A DNA stretch of 52,841 bases, taken from IMG/VR virus record IMGVR_UViG_3300022188_000015, positions 1 to 52,841 of that record; one strand, 5' to 3'. The DNA is from a virus. A model generated the notes under the pieces. The model was not told the origin of the DNA, ran no database searches, and worked only from the letters and a program-made list of their open reading frames with translations. Numbering within the stretch: the first letter of the stretch is position 1; each line of letters opens with the position of its first letter. This document shows positions 22,653 through 30,553 of this stretch, one piece after another. Position numbers and translations under genes: made by a program.

Positions 22653-23465
22653 ATGGTAGAAGCTATTCACCAAAGCACTTTGAATATGGCTCTTCGTTGC
22701 GGGGAGCAGTTCCGTAGGCGCTACATTGAAGGCGAAATTATCCCGCCTTCCATTGCTGCGGGGCGTGGAACTGCCGTTCACAAAGCAAACGAAGTCAACC
22801 TTAAACATAAAGTGGTCAAACAAGAGGATCTGCCCCTTGAAGACCTTCAGGATGCTGCGAGGGACGCTTACGTCCACACCTTTAGTAATGGTGTTTATAT
22901 CCCAAAAAAAGATTTACCAGCAAAAAATAGGTTGCTCAATGATGGTTTGAATGATGCTATCCGATGCACCAAGGTCTATCGGAGAGAAGTGGCTCCGCAT
23001 ATAAAACCTATTTCAATTGAACAACCTTTTCAAATTGACGTAGGACTTGAATTGCCTTTAGCCGGAAGGATGGATTACCAAGAAGAGCCAGTGGTAGGTG
23101 ATCTTAAAACAGCAAGTATGAAGTGGCAAAAAGACAGAATCAATAGAGAGATCCAGCCTGCTTTTTATTCTTTTGTGCATGAACAAGAGCGGGGTATTAG
23201 GCCGTTATTTCGCTACCATGTATTAATAGCTAGACGGAACAAAGAGGGGCAGCCTACAAGCGAAGAATACCAACCATTGGAATATACGCCTTCGGAAAAA
23301 GATTATAAGGCGCTTTTCGCTAAGCTTCAGCTTTTTATCCAGATGCTGAAGTCTGGTGTTTTCCCACCGGCTAACCCTACCGCTTGGTGGTGTAGCGAGC
23401 GATTTTGCGGTTACTGGTATACGTGTCCTTATGTTGGAAATAATTTGCCTAAAAAATGGTTTTAA
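22653..23465 (+). CDS. Cas4/RecB-like PD-(D/E)XK nuclease with Fe-S cysteines (270 aa)
   Basis: The core has GRMDYQEEPVVGDLKTAS (residues 138-155; D141, D150, K152) and QPAFYSF (168-174), the RecB-nuclease motif set. One Cys near the start (LRCGEQF, 16) and three near the end (WCSERFCGYWYTC) match the Fe-S cluster of Cas4/AddB-type enzymes. It is followed by a recombination-associated gene, so they likely act as a phage exonuclease plus annealing pair. Confidence 0.8.
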   Translation: MVEAIHQSTLNMALRCGEQFRRRYIEGEIIPPSIAAGRGTAVHKANEVNLKHKVVKQEDLPLEDLQDAARDAYVHTFSNGVYIPKKDLPAKNRLLNDGLNDAIRCTKVYRREVAPHIKPISIEQPFQIDVGLELPLAGRMDYQEEPVVGDLKTASMKWQKDRINREIQPAFYSFVHEQERGIRPLFRYHVLIARRNKEGQPTSEEYQPLEYTPSEKDYKALFAKLQLFIQMLKSGVFPPANPTAWWCSERFCGYWYTCPYVGNNLPKKWF

Positions 23466-23477
23466 AGGAGGAAACCC

Positions 23478-24776
23478 ATGGAAGAAAAGAAAACATTAGA
23501 GCCTGAAATCCTAGACGGAATCAAACCTTTTTCCGGTTTACCTGATGAAATGTCGGCAGGAGAAAAAATGTTGATCGAAGGGAAATCCCTTCAAAAAATC
23601 CAAACTACCTATACTACAGCTATTGCAGTCCAAAAGCCCAGATCAATTGCTCGAGTAGCCCATAATGTTCTTGAAGAAGCAAAGCTAGCAGGCGCTAGCT
23701 TTTATTACGGATGGACCGCAAAGACCAAAAATGGCCCTGTACGGATAGAAGGGCCGAGCATTGATCTAGCTATGTGTCTTGCTAGACATTATGGAAATTG
23801 TGCTATTGACATAGAGGGTACGGAAACACCTACTCATTTTATGTTGAAGGGTATTTTTATTGACTTGGAAAGCGGTTTTACTTGCCCTCGACTGTTCCGC
23901 CAGAGAAAAACCCAAAGCCTTGGCGGGAAGATGGAAAAAGACGCTGATAGGCAAGAAGACATTGTATTCCAAATCGGCCAATCAAAAGCAATTAGAAACG
24001 CGATTATTAGAGCGATGCCTGCATGGTTGATTGAGCAAGCTATTGAGATGGCTAAACAAGCAGAGCTAGGAAAAATCAAACCTGAAAACATTCATCTGGC
24101 ACGCACTAGGGTTTTAAATTTCTTCGCCCCTTACGGTATAACACCTGAGAGAATAGAGGCGAAAATGGGCCGTAAAGTAGATGACTGGACAGCACAAGAT
24201 ATTGTGGATTTACGTGGTATGGCGACAGCTTTGAAAGAAGGCCGGGTTTCGGCTGAAGAATTGTTTCCGCCAATACCCATGGAAGAGAATCAAGAGCAGC
24301 CTAAAGAAGAACCTGTAAAAGACACAAAGCAGCAAGACGAGGCCAAGCCCCAACCCCAAGAACCGTCAAAAGACGCTGAGATCGACCCCTTCCGCAAGGA
24401 ATACATCAACCTGCGCTCAAGCGGATTCTCAACATGGGCATACAAAAACCTAGAGCGAATTAAACAAGCAGACCCTGAGCATCAGGAAGAAATCAGGGCA
24501 AAGTGGGAAAAGCTGTATAAAGACGTTAAGTTCCCGCTTGATCCCGAGCCAAACGGTGAAACAAACGAAGAGCCTGTTGAGCAGGAAGAAACACCGCAAC
24601 AAAATGGTAATAATAGTGGCGCTGCTACAGTATTCTGCCCGGTTAAGCAGTCTAGGGTGTTTCTTTCTGTCTGCGAGACCAAGTGTGACAAGAAAGAGAA
24701 TTGCGTAGCGTATCGAGAGGCCGTGATGTTGCTGGAGGCCGAAGAGGTAGAGAAAGAAGAAAATCAGGGGGTGTAA
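23478..24776 (+). CDS. Phage recombination-associated protein family (432 aa)
   Basis: An N-terminal conserved segment (SIARVAHNVLEEAKLAGASF, then EGPSIDLAMCLARHYGN, SGFTCPRLFRQRKTQSLGG, and FQIGQSKAIRNAIIRAMP) matches a phage family usually found beside Cas4-like or RecB-like exonucleases and thought to act as a single-strand annealing or DNA-binding partner. The C-terminal third is Glu/Gln/Pro-rich and ends with a Cys cluster (CPVKQSRVFLSVCETKCDKKENC). AAAGGAGG precedes ATG 23478. Confidence 0.6.
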   Translation: MEEKKTLEPEILDGIKPFSGLPDEMSAGEKMLIEGKSLQKIQTTYTTAIAVQKPRSIARVAHNVLEEAKLAGASFYYGWTAKTKNGPVRIEGPSIDLAMCLARHYGNCAIDIEGTETPTHFMLKGIFIDLESGFTCPRLFRQRKTQSLGGKMEKDADRQEDIVFQIGQSKAIRNAIIRAMPAWLIEQAIEMAKQAELGKIKPENIHLARTRVLNFFAPYGITPERIEAKMGRKVDDWTAQDIVDLRGMATALKEGRVSAEELFPPIPMEENQEQPKEEPVKDTKQQDEAKPQPQEPSKDAEIDPFRKEYINLRSSGFSTWAYKNLERIKQADPEHQEEIRAKWEKLYKDVKFPLDPEPNGETNEEPVEQEETPQQNGNNSGAATVFCPVKQSRVFLSVCETKCDKKENCVAYREAVMLLEAEEVEKEENQGV

Positions 24777-24778
24777 AA

Positions 24779-25093
24779 ATGAACCTATTAATTGGCATAT
24801 TGATAGCGATTTGGTTAGTTGCTTTCTACTTAGGGGTGAGAAATGAGGTGGCATTTCGGATAACTGGGCGAGCGCTTGATATGGCTTCTACCTTGGCAAG
24901 ACATGCTATGACGCAAGACGATCCTGATTGGGATCGCTATTATCGTATGTATGGCAAAAAATCCTATAATCAAATTGTGCTCAGCTTTTGCTGGACGGTA
25001 AAAAAGGCGTATCCCGAACTGTACCGAGAATATAAAGCGCTTTTAGAGAATACAAAAGCGGAGGATAAAGGAAATGAAATCCCCAAGAAATAA
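24779..25093 (+). CDS. Small membrane-anchored protein (104 aa)
   Basis: An N-terminal hydrophobic helix (MNLLIGILIAIWLVAFYLG) is followed by a soluble, charged domain. Start ATG 24779 lies three bases after the preceding stop; the longer frame to 24701 is unsupported. It overlaps the next gene by 20 bases. Probably inner-membrane; role unknown. Confidence 0.6.
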   Translation: MNLLIGILIAIWLVAFYLGVRNEVAFRITGRALDMASTLARHAMTQDDPDWDRYYRMYGKKSYNQIVLSFCWTVKKAYPELYREYKALLENTKAEDKGNEIPKK

Positions 25094-25334
25094 AAAGCTA
25101 ACCATTGACGAGGAATGGTATCAATCTCAAATCCCTCATTTTTGCAAGTATCGTACTGTGCAGGAGCATATAAACTATCTAATGGGGTGTTGGTCTTTAT
25201 TTTTGGGAAGAGTTGGAAGAGCAAACATCGGAGATGTTGAAGGCCCCCATTTTTGCCATAATTGCGACCTTTCAGTACGGACAAAAAGATGGGACAAAAA
25301 ATGGCATGAGAAATTTTTGAAGAAGGAGGCGTAA
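25074..25334 (+). CDS. Unknown small protein (86 aa)
   Basis: Begins MKSPRNKKLTIDEEWYQ, has HFCKYRTV and later HFCHNCDLSV, a possible Cys/His metal site. Overlaps its upstream neighbour by 20 bases and is preceded by AAAGGA. Early operon; no family recognised. Confidence 0.55.
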   Translation: MKSPRNKKLTIDEEWYQSQIPHFCKYRTVQEHINYLMGCWSLFLGRVGRANIGDVEGPHFCHNCDLSVRTKRWDKKWHEKFLKKEA

Positions 25335-25337
25335 GCT

Positions 25338-25529
25338 ATGAGTTTCTTTGTAGGCATTCTTACAGGCTTGGTTATTGCCTTTATCGTGGGGCAATTTGCC
25401 TTAAAAAAGGGCTACAAGGATTCCAACGATGAGCTAATCAAGTTCTGGAAGGAGCGAAACGAGCAAGGGCAAGAGATAGTTGATGCGCTTTGGGAAATAC
25501 GGAAAGCTTTGATTGATTTAAGGAGATAG
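25338..25529 (+). CDS. Small membrane protein (63 aa)
   Basis: One N-terminal membrane helix (MSFFVGILTGLVIAFIVGQFAL) followed by a charged coiled coil (NDELIKFWKERNEQGQEI). AAGGAGG precedes. A typical small phage membrane protein of unknown role. Confidence 0.6.
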   Translation: MSFFVGILTGLVIAFIVGQFALKKGYKDSNDELIKFWKERNEQGQEIVDALWEIRKALIDLRR

Positions 25530-25548
25530 TAAAAAGGAGGGAATACAA

Positions 25549-25728
25549 ATGCGACAAGCCTTAGGTGGCTGGGAATTAGGGTTGACCCCGGAAAACATCA
25601 GTGGCTACTCCCCTGAACAGGTTCAGGGGCTTCTAGGGATTGAACCCAGAGACTGTAGCCCCAGTCTCAAAATATTAATAGCGGCATTAACATCTCTGTT
25701 AAGCGAAAGACCACACACAGGACAATGA
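25549..25728 (+). pseudogene. 5' remnant of an early gene interrupted by the TnpB element
   Basis: AAAAAGGAGGG and ATG 25549 start an apparent coding frame (MRQALGGWELGLTPENISGY) that runs into the right end of the element near 25610 and continues only by chance to 25728. On the far side, the frame QLEAIKGKKGEI ends with TAA 26886-26888 overlapping the ATG of the next gene, as other early genes do. The element therefore seems to have split one small gene. Confidence 0.5.
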
Positions 25729-25760
25729 TAGACACGGTCATCCAAGTTAAGTTTGTGCCT
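25608..25760 (-). ncRNA. Probable omega (reRNA) guide scaffold region of TnpB
   Basis: In this family the guide RNA comes from the 3' end of tnpB and the right end, with the guide supplied by the flank beyond. The expected place is the last ~130 bases of tnpB plus the right-end hairpin here. Region assigned by family knowledge, not by a fold. Confidence 0.45.
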
Positions 25761-26741
25761 ATTACCACACCGACTGCATGTTTGAGATGTGTAGGCAGGG
25801 TTAATTTCAATACAGTGAGACCCAGCCCATTCTGCCTTGTATCTCACGCAGTTCAGAAATTGACCCCACGCTACGTCTCCTATACTTCTGTTGATACTGC
25901 GGAAATTACCTTGTCGCATGTCATTGATAGACAAGTCTTCAACGACAATAGTGTTAAACCGATTAACAAGCTTGCGAGCCTGTTGGTGCGCAAAATCGTG
26001 GCGTTTCCAGTTGATTCTTTCATGAATACGGGCCACTACTTTACGGGCCTTTTCTCTAGCTTTAGAACCTTTTTCTTGCAGAGAAAGCTTTCGCTGTGCT
26101 TTTGCAAGAGCTTTTTGTTCCTGTTTAAAAAACCTGGGGTTTTGAATCTGTTCGCCGTTAGACAAAGTTGCGAAAGATTCAAGCCCCATATCAATGCCAA
26201 TGGCTGGTTCAATAGGTTTTTTGGTAGGATTATGGTCAACTTCACAGACAAAAGTCACAAACCATTTGCCAGTTGGGGTACGTTTGATAGCGCAAGTTTT
26301 TATTTTGCCTTGGATAGGTCGATGAAGTTTGATTTTAACGTCACCAATCTTGGAAAGTTTGACAGTTTTCTCAAAAAGCTTAAAACCACTTTGAGGATAA
26401 GTGAAGCTATTGTAATGGGATTTACTTTTAAATCTCGGATAGCCAGGTTTTTCACCAGCTTTCAAGCGCCTAAAAAACGCCCTAAATGCAAGATCAAGGC
26501 GAACGGCAACTTCTTGGAGGCATTGACTGTAAGCATCATTGAGAAACTCGTATTCTTTTTTAAGCTTAGGAATAGAATTAACTTGATCGTAGCGAGAAAT
26601 GGATTTTTTCTCTTTTCCCCACGTTGTTTTACGTTCTTCAAGGAAATGATTGTAAAGCCAACGGCAGGCGTTAAGGACTTTATTCAGTTTTTTTACCTGG
26701 CTTTTGGTTGGGAAAATTCTATATTTGAAAGTTTTTTTCAT
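25623..26741 (-). CDS. tnpB: RNA-guided nuclease TnpB (372 aa)
   Basis: Full-length OrfB. RuvC residues are seen in GIDMGLESF (D184), VVEDLSINDM (E268) and LNRDVNAAINILR (D350). The zinc finger CSRCG...CPVCG has Cys322, 325, 340 and 343. N-terminal RNA-binding domain is intact (FPTKSQVKKLNKVLN). All catalytic residues are present, so it may be active. It runs against the early operon and carries its own end hairpins. Confidence 0.92.
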   Translation of the reverse strand: MKKTFKYRIFPTKSQVKKLNKVLNACRWLYNHFLEERKTTWGKEKKSISRYDQVNSIPKLKKEYEFLNDAYSQCLQEVAVRLDLAFRAFFRRLKAGEKPGYPRFKSKSHYNSFTYPQSGFKLFEKTVKLSKIGDVKIKLHRPIQGKIKTCAIKRTPTGKWFVTFVCEVDHNPTKKPIEPAIGIDMGLESFATLSNGEQIQNPRFFKQEQKALAKAQRKLSLQEKGSKAREKARKVVARIHERINWKRHDFAHQQARKLVNRFNTIVVEDLSINDMRQGNFRSINRSIGDVAWGQFLNCVRYKAEWAGSHCIEINPAYTSQTCSRCGNRHKLNLDDRVYHCPVCGLSLNRDVNAAINILRLGLQSLGSIPRSP

Positions 26742-26887
26742 AGCATTTATACTGTAATGGCGATTATTCTAAAAATCAAGGATTTTTTAAAGCCATTTAT
26801 CTCCCCGTTTTAACGGGGTTTTTCTGGTTATTTCCCATAAAAGGGAAACCAGCTTGAAGCGATAAAAGGTAAAAAGGGGGAAATTTA

Positions 26888-27136
26888 ATGGCAATGTATA
26901 TACCTACACTACCAGAGATGTTTCTAGCTGAAATGGTACACTACCGACGGTGTATCCAATCCAAACTTTTAGTTGTAAAACATATGAAAATTGGTCAGCG
27001 ACGGCATCTATATCTTTTTAGGGATAATTCAATTTTAGTAAGCGAATATACACCTAAAAATGAAAGGTATACTACAATGTACATTCTTCCTGAAGATAGT
27101 CGCTATGAATATTATTTAAGGAGGATTAAGCCATGA
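26888..27136 (+). CDS. Unknown early protein (82 aa)
   Basis: Begins MAMYIPTLPEMFLAEMVHYRR, then KMKI-type basic and aromatic sequence ending YEYYLRRIKP. Its ATG overlaps the presumed end of the gene split by TnpB. Overlaps the next gene by 4 bases. No family recognised. Confidence 0.55.
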   Translation: MAMYIPTLPEMFLAEMVHYRRCIQSKLLVVKHMKIGQRRHLYLFRDNSILVSEYTPKNERYTTMYILPEDSRYEYYLRRIKP

Positions 27137-27435
27137 TTAAAAAAGTATATCTCTTCACAAACCGAAACTTGTTTGTTTTCGATGAAAAAGGCGAGCAAGT
27201 GATTGATGTTCAAAGGACGATAGGATGGGGAACTAGATGGTTTGAATTTGACAAAGAAGAAGAGGCTTTAGAAAAAATTGTTCAGGATGGCCCTACAATT
27301 TACTTGGCAAACTGGACTGAGCAATGGAGGCACGAGATCACCATTGACGAGTTTTGTTCTTTGCTAGGTCATGGCCCTTGGTATTGGGAAAACTACAAGA
27401 AGAAACTAAACGAAGAAAACACTGATGTTGAGTAG
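27133..27435 (+). CDS. Unknown early protein (100 aa)
   Basis: Starts MIKKVYLFTNRNLFVFDEKGEQ, a beta-rich small protein, with a C-terminal acidic helix. Coupled to the preceding gene (ATGA overlap) and overlapped by the small zinc protein at 27425. Function unknown. Confidence 0.55.
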   Translation: MIKKVYLFTNRNLFVFDEKGEQVIDVQRTIGWGTRWFEFDKEEEALEKIVQDGPTIYLANWTEQWRHEITIDEFCSLLGHGPWYWENYKKKLNEENTDVE

Positions 27436-27577
27436 CCCTAAGATCGAATTTGTGATACCTAAGCATGAGTACATTCACTGCCCTAAGCGAAAGGATAAGG
27501 GTATGGTGCCGATTGAGAGGTGCAAGCAGTGTAAATACAGAGAGAAGTGTTCGGTTTTTAATAGGAAGAGAGGGTGA
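27425..27577 (+). CDS. Tiny cysteine-rich protein (50 aa)
   Basis: Pattern YIHCPKRKDKGMVPIERCKQCKYREKC holds four cysteines (C, C, C, C) in zinc-finger spacing. ATG 27425 lies inside the end of the previous gene and its TGA is one base before the next ATG. Too short for standard gene finding, but the composition fits the early zinc-protein set. Confidence 0.55.
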   Translation: MLSSPKIEFVIPKHEYIHCPKRKDKGMVPIERCKQCKYREKCSVFNRKRG

Positions 27578-27578
27578 C

Positions 27579-27740
27579 ATGAAAAAACAAGAAGAGAGTG
27601 AAAAGCTCGGTTTTAATGAAATGATTAAAAAAGCTCTGCGTGAGTACTTTGAAAGAGAGATTGACAGGCTAGTGTTTGAGTTTTTGTGTCGCGAGCAAGA
27701 AGACATGCAAAAAGAAAAGGTTGATGATGAACAAAGATAA
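27579..27740 (+). CDS. Small coiled-coil protein (53 aa)
   Basis: Charged, helical protein (MKKQEESEKLGFNEMIKKAL, then EYFEREIDRLVFEFL). Start at 27579 follows AGAGAGGG. No recognised family. The longer frame to 27465 lacks a site. Confidence 0.5.
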   Translation: MKKQEESEKLGFNEMIKKALREYFEREIDRLVFEFLCREQEDMQKEKVDDEQR

Positions 27741-27763
27741 TACCAAAAAAAGGCAAAACAAAA

Positions 27764-27913
27764 ATGACCTTGGCTGAGCTTTACATCAGGCAGGCAGTCA
27801 CAGAAGCACTGAGCAGGCCGCCTGAAGAACTCGACCGGATGCTCGAAAGGGCCGAAAAGTTTACCCAAGAATTTGCAGAGCGTATCCGGCGTTTAGAAAA
27901 GGGGGGACGCTAA
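27764..27913 (+). CDS. Tiny helical protein (49 aa)
   Basis: MTLAELYIRQAVTEALSRPP then LDRMLERAEKFTQEF is an amphipathic helical protein. Its stop TAA overlaps the next ATG (TAATG). No clear ribosome site. Moderate to low support. Confidence 0.45.
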   Translation: MTLAELYIRQAVTEALSRPPEELDRMLERAEKFTQEFAERIRRLEKGGR

Positions 27914-28488
27914 TGGTTAATACTTTATATCGCATTCGACAGTTAAAGAAAAAGATTAGAAACCTAAAAAAGCGCTTAGAGGAAGAAAGAGCGCGCAGTT
28001 ATACACTGCTTACCTATTACAAGAACAAAGCCCATGAGTACCAGCAAATGTATATGGAAATTGTTGAGGCTCTGGATAGACTAAACAAGTATAATGCTTT
28101 TGTGAAACCCTACAAAAAAGTGCTAACAGATCATCTTCCTATTAAGATTGAATTATTTACGCCTATTCCTACCTTTTCTTCTGAGGTTCTTGATAGCCAT
28201 TTAGCTGCTGATTACCATATGAAACTATTGGACTGGCTTGAAGCATATGGCCGGTATGATGAAGACCCTCTAGGGATGCGGGACGCCATAATGATAGATG
28301 TAGAAATGTCTCAGCCACCTGGTTGTATCCGTAAAGCTATATCTTTCACGAAAGAGGGTCTTTACGTGGCAGGTGGTAATAGATATATAAGGCATTTTTT
28401 GCAAAACCTGGCTAACGACCTGATAGCAGCAATCTTAAAAGAACGGGAGGATAACAATCCGTGGAAGCACGAAAAGAACGACCGATAA
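27913..28488 (+). CDS. Coiled-coil early protein (191 aa)
   Basis: A long N-terminal coiled coil (YRIRQLKKKIRNLKKRLEEE and on to about residue 60) with a C-terminal globular part of mixed sequence. GGGGGGAC lies upstream. It overlaps the ASCH-like gene by 28 bases. Function unknown. Confidence 0.6.
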   Translation: MVNTLYRIRQLKKKIRNLKKRLEEERARSYTLLTYYKNKAHEYQQMYMEIVEALDRLNKYNAFVKPYKKVLTDHLPIKIELFTPIPTFSSEVLDSHLAADYHMKLLDWLEAYGRYDEDPLGMRDAIMIDVEMSQPPGCIRKAISFTKEGLYVAGGNRYIRHFLQNLANDLIAAILKEREDNNPWKHEKNDR

Positions 28489-29174
28489 TTTTTAGCGGTG
28501 AGATGGTAAAGGCCATTTTGGATGGCAGAAAAACGCAAACGAGGAGGCCGATAAAGCCACAGCCAGAACTTGATGTATGTAGAGGTTGGTGGTGGAAAGG
28601 GAAATGTTACGGGATAATAGCTAGCCTTTATGGAAATAAACTTCCTGTAGCCAAATTAGCCCAGGATATGAGAACAGCATGCCCTTATCAAATAGGAGAT
28701 ATTCTGTGGGTAAAAGAGACTTGGCGTGTTGTCTCGGAAGGAAATTATTGCGTAGAAGGTAAAACCGTAAGAATTCTACATATTGAATACAAGAGCGGGT
28801 GGGACGGGAAAAGATACTCACAAAAAACCTTTCAATTCGTCCTGCCCGATGATAAAGATAAGCTATGTAACTACAAGGTAGGAGAGTGGCGTTCCCCTAT
28901 CTTCATGCCTCGCTGGGCATCAAGGATCAAGTTGGAGGTAACAGATATTTGGGTTGAACGGGTACAGGAAATATCCAGCGAAGATATTCATAAAGAAGGC
29001 ATTGATAGGTGGGAAGATTACCAAAATGGAAAACATATTTCGGTTTATCAAGCCAGGGGAAGATTTAAAGCCTTATGGGATTCCCTTTGGGCCAAGAAAG
29101 GCTTTGGCTGGAACGTAAACCCCTGGGTATGGGCAATTGCGTTTAGGAGGATAGAAAATGAAAGTCAAGATTGA
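28461..29174 (+). CDS. ASCH-domain-like phage protein (237 aa)
   Basis: IIFSGEMVKAILDGRKTQTRRP (about residues 9-30) is the signature of a widespread phage ASCH-like family; VKETWRVV and MPRWASRIKLEVTDIWVERVQEI follow. ASCH domains bind RNA or cleave modified nucleosides in known relatives. GTG start at 28461 is set by GGGAGG. Its C-terminus overlaps the next gene. Confidence 0.75.
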   Translation: MEARKERPIIFSGEMVKAILDGRKTQTRRPIKPQPELDVCRGWWWKGKCYGIIASLYGNKLPVAKLAQDMRTACPYQIGDILWVKETWRVVSEGNYCVEGKTVRILHIEYKSGWDGKRYSQKTFQFVLPDDKDKLCNYKVGEWRSPIFMPRWASRIKLEVTDIWVERVQEISSEDIHKEGIDRWEDYQNGKHISVYQARGRFKALWDSLWAKKGFGWNVNPWVWAIAFRRIENESQD

Positions 29175-29391
29175 CAAAGATGGTTGCTTATGGATACAGA
29201 GAAAAGGGACATGGAAAAGGCAAAAATGTAGATTTTCCTATCATCCAGAGGGCGGGTGTTATTGTGGAGATGAATGCCCACTCTTTAAAGAACCAGCCAA
29301 GAATGGACACCTAATATATCTTGTTCTCTGTAAAGGAATGCATGTTTTAGAGGACAGTGATTTCACTGACGAAAGAGAGGTATCAAAGTGA
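29158..29391 (+). CDS. Small Cys-rich protein (77 aa)
   Basis: MKVKIDKDGCLWIQRKG then CRFSYHPEGGCYCGDECPLF has several Cys in metal-site spacing. Overlaps the ASCH-like gene by 17 bases. Function unknown. Confidence 0.55.
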   Translation: MKVKIDKDGCLWIQRKGTWKRQKCRFSYHPEGGCYCGDECPLFKEPAKNGHLIYLVLCKGMHVLEDSDFTDEREVSK

Positions 29392-29588
29392 AATGGATAA
29401 ATGTTAAAGAGAGGTTGCCTGATAAGCTTGGAAAGTATTTAGTTTGGGTAGCCACTTTTAATAATGATTTATCTTGGGGTCAATGGGCTACAAATTATTT
29501 CTATCCTGAAACTGGATGGCTTGCGTACCCTTCTTCCAATATCACCCATTGGCTTGAGATAGAGCCGCCAGAGGAGGAGAACAAATGA
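29388..29588 (+). CDS. DUF551-like small protein (66 aa)
   Basis: MKWINVKERLPDKLGKYLVW with a later WATNYF...GWL...ITHWLEIEPP is the DUF551 pattern, common in phages and prophages, of unknown function. Coupled by overlap to both neighbours (ATGA). Confidence 0.7.
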   Translation: MKWINVKERLPDKLGKYLVWVATFNNDLSWGQWATNYFYPETGWLAYPSSNITHWLEIEPPEEENK

Positions 29589-29767
29589 CGCCAATGGAAA
29601 AGCTAACTGAAAGCCAATTCAAAGAAAAATACTTCAATAATAGATACGGTGTTTTCCATTCTGAAATGTTGCCAAATGGAAATATAGAGGTAACACTGAT
29701 TGACTATGCTTCAGAATGGCATGATGAATTGTTTACAGTTGAAGTTGAACCAGACGGGGAATCTTAA
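29585..29767 (+). CDS. Unknown small protein (60 aa)
   Basis: MTPMEKLTESQFKEKYFNNR, then VTLIDYASEWHDEL and an acidic end. Overlaps its upstream neighbour by four bases. No family recognised. Confidence 0.5.
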   Translation: MTPMEKLTESQFKEKYFNNRYGVFHSEMLPNGNIEVTLIDYASEWHDELFTVEVEPDGES

Positions 29768-29780
29768 AAAGGAGGCAAAG

Positions 29781-29960
29781 ATGAACCAAAGGGTTGCTAA
29801 GGCATTAAGGAAAGAAGTGTACGGCGACTTTTCTTTGAGAGAGCCAAGGCGGTACGTAGTGGATGCTCATGGAACCATTCGTGTCTTGGGGAGGAGAGCG
29901 CTGTACCAGGAAATAAAAAAGAAAAGGAGGAATCGTCATGGCAACGATCCTGGTATGTGA
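29781..29960 (+). CDS. Unknown small basic protein (59 aa)
   Basis: AAAAAGGAGG precedes ATG 29781. Basic protein (MNQRVAKALRKEVYGDFSL, then RRALYQEIKKKRRNRHG) that may bind nucleic acid. Overlaps the next gene by 23 bases. Confidence 0.5.
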   Translation: MNQRVAKALRKEVYGDFSLREPRRYVVDAHGTIRVLGRRALYQEIKKKRRNRHGNDPGM

Positions 29961-30210
29961 TATGTGCGACACAAGGAAGGGTGTAGAGAGGCACTCATGG
30001 GCAATTGACCGGAGGGCAGACGCAGCCGGCGGCATGGAAGACGTGACGGTAGCTGTGGATCTGTGCTTGAAATGTGAGAACCGGCTGCTTAAAGAAGCGC
30101 TTAACACTATCCTGGGCGAAAAGATAATGAACAAGCCTGCAAGAGAGTTGGCATTTGGCAAAAGGATGTGGGACGAATATAGAAAAGCAACAAACCGATG
30201 GGACGCTTAG
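29938..30210 (+). CDS. Small CxxC zinc protein (90 aa)
   Basis: MATILVCDMCDTRKGVERHS and later DLCLKCENRLL give two CxxC pairs. AAAAGGAGG precedes. A short zinc-binding protein typical of phage early genes; role unknown. Confidence 0.6.
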   Translation: MATILVCDMCDTRKGVERHSWAIDRRADAAGGMEDVTVAVDLCLKCENRLLKEALNTILGEKIMNKPARELAFGKRMWDEYRKATNRWDA

Positions 30211-30362
30211 TGATAAGAGAGCTTTTCTTTTTTCTTAGGTGTATAGCTAGAAACGAGCGTAAGATCATGTGGCATGAAATGCTTGTGAGGGTGCTAGGGG
30301 TGTTGAAGATGAAAGCATGGTGGTGGCAATGCGAGAAAAGGAAATTGACTTCATTGAGCTAA
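30198..30362 (+). CDS. Possible small basic protein (54 aa)
   Basis: MGRLVIRELFFFLRCIARNE then MWHEMLVRVLGVLKMKAWWWQ. No ribosome site is evident and it overlaps both neighbours. It fills an otherwise empty gap, so it is offered at low confidence. Confidence 0.3.
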   Translation: MGRLVIRELFFFLRCIARNERKIMWHEMLVRVLGVLKMKAWWWQCEKRKLTSLS

Positions 30363-30553
30363 TAGTAAACGACATCCTAAGCCTAGCCAAAAACTGGTCT
30401 GCAAGTGACGAAGTTGCCGCTATCCACGGGGTGTGGATGGAAATAGGTAGAAGGCTAGGGGTGGTAATGCGAGAGGTGAGAGAAAAAGAAAAAACAGAAA
30501 ATTTAAGCAAAAGCAGGAGGGAAGCAAATGTCATCAATAGAAATCAAAATTGA
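30317..30553 (+). CDS. Small charged protein (78 aa)
   Basis: Helical, Glu/Lys-rich protein (MREKEIDFIELIVNDILSLA, then IGRRLGVVMREVREKEK). Overlaps both neighbours. Start could also be ATG at 30329. Weak support; no family. Confidence 0.45.
   Translation: MVVAMREKEIDFIELIVNDILSLAKNWSASDEVAAIHGVWMEIGRRLGVVMREVREKEKTENLSKSRREANVINRNQN

Larger units (their letters stand above)
25608..26845 (-). mobile_element. IS1341-like (IS200/IS605 family) TnpB-only element
   Basis: Contains only tnpB. Subterminal hairpins lie at both ends: CCCCTGAAC-AG-GTTCAGGGG (25610-25629), in which the tnpB stop codon is embedded, and CCCCGTTTTAACGGGG (26803-26818). This is the typical layout of single-strand transposing IS605-type elements without TnpA, which would need a helper in trans. 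The exact ends are not resolved; the interval is approximate. Confidence 0.7.

Noticed and set aside
25725-26813. 362-residue rightward frame opposite tnpB
   Set aside because: A shadow of the full-length, motif-complete TnpB on the other strand.
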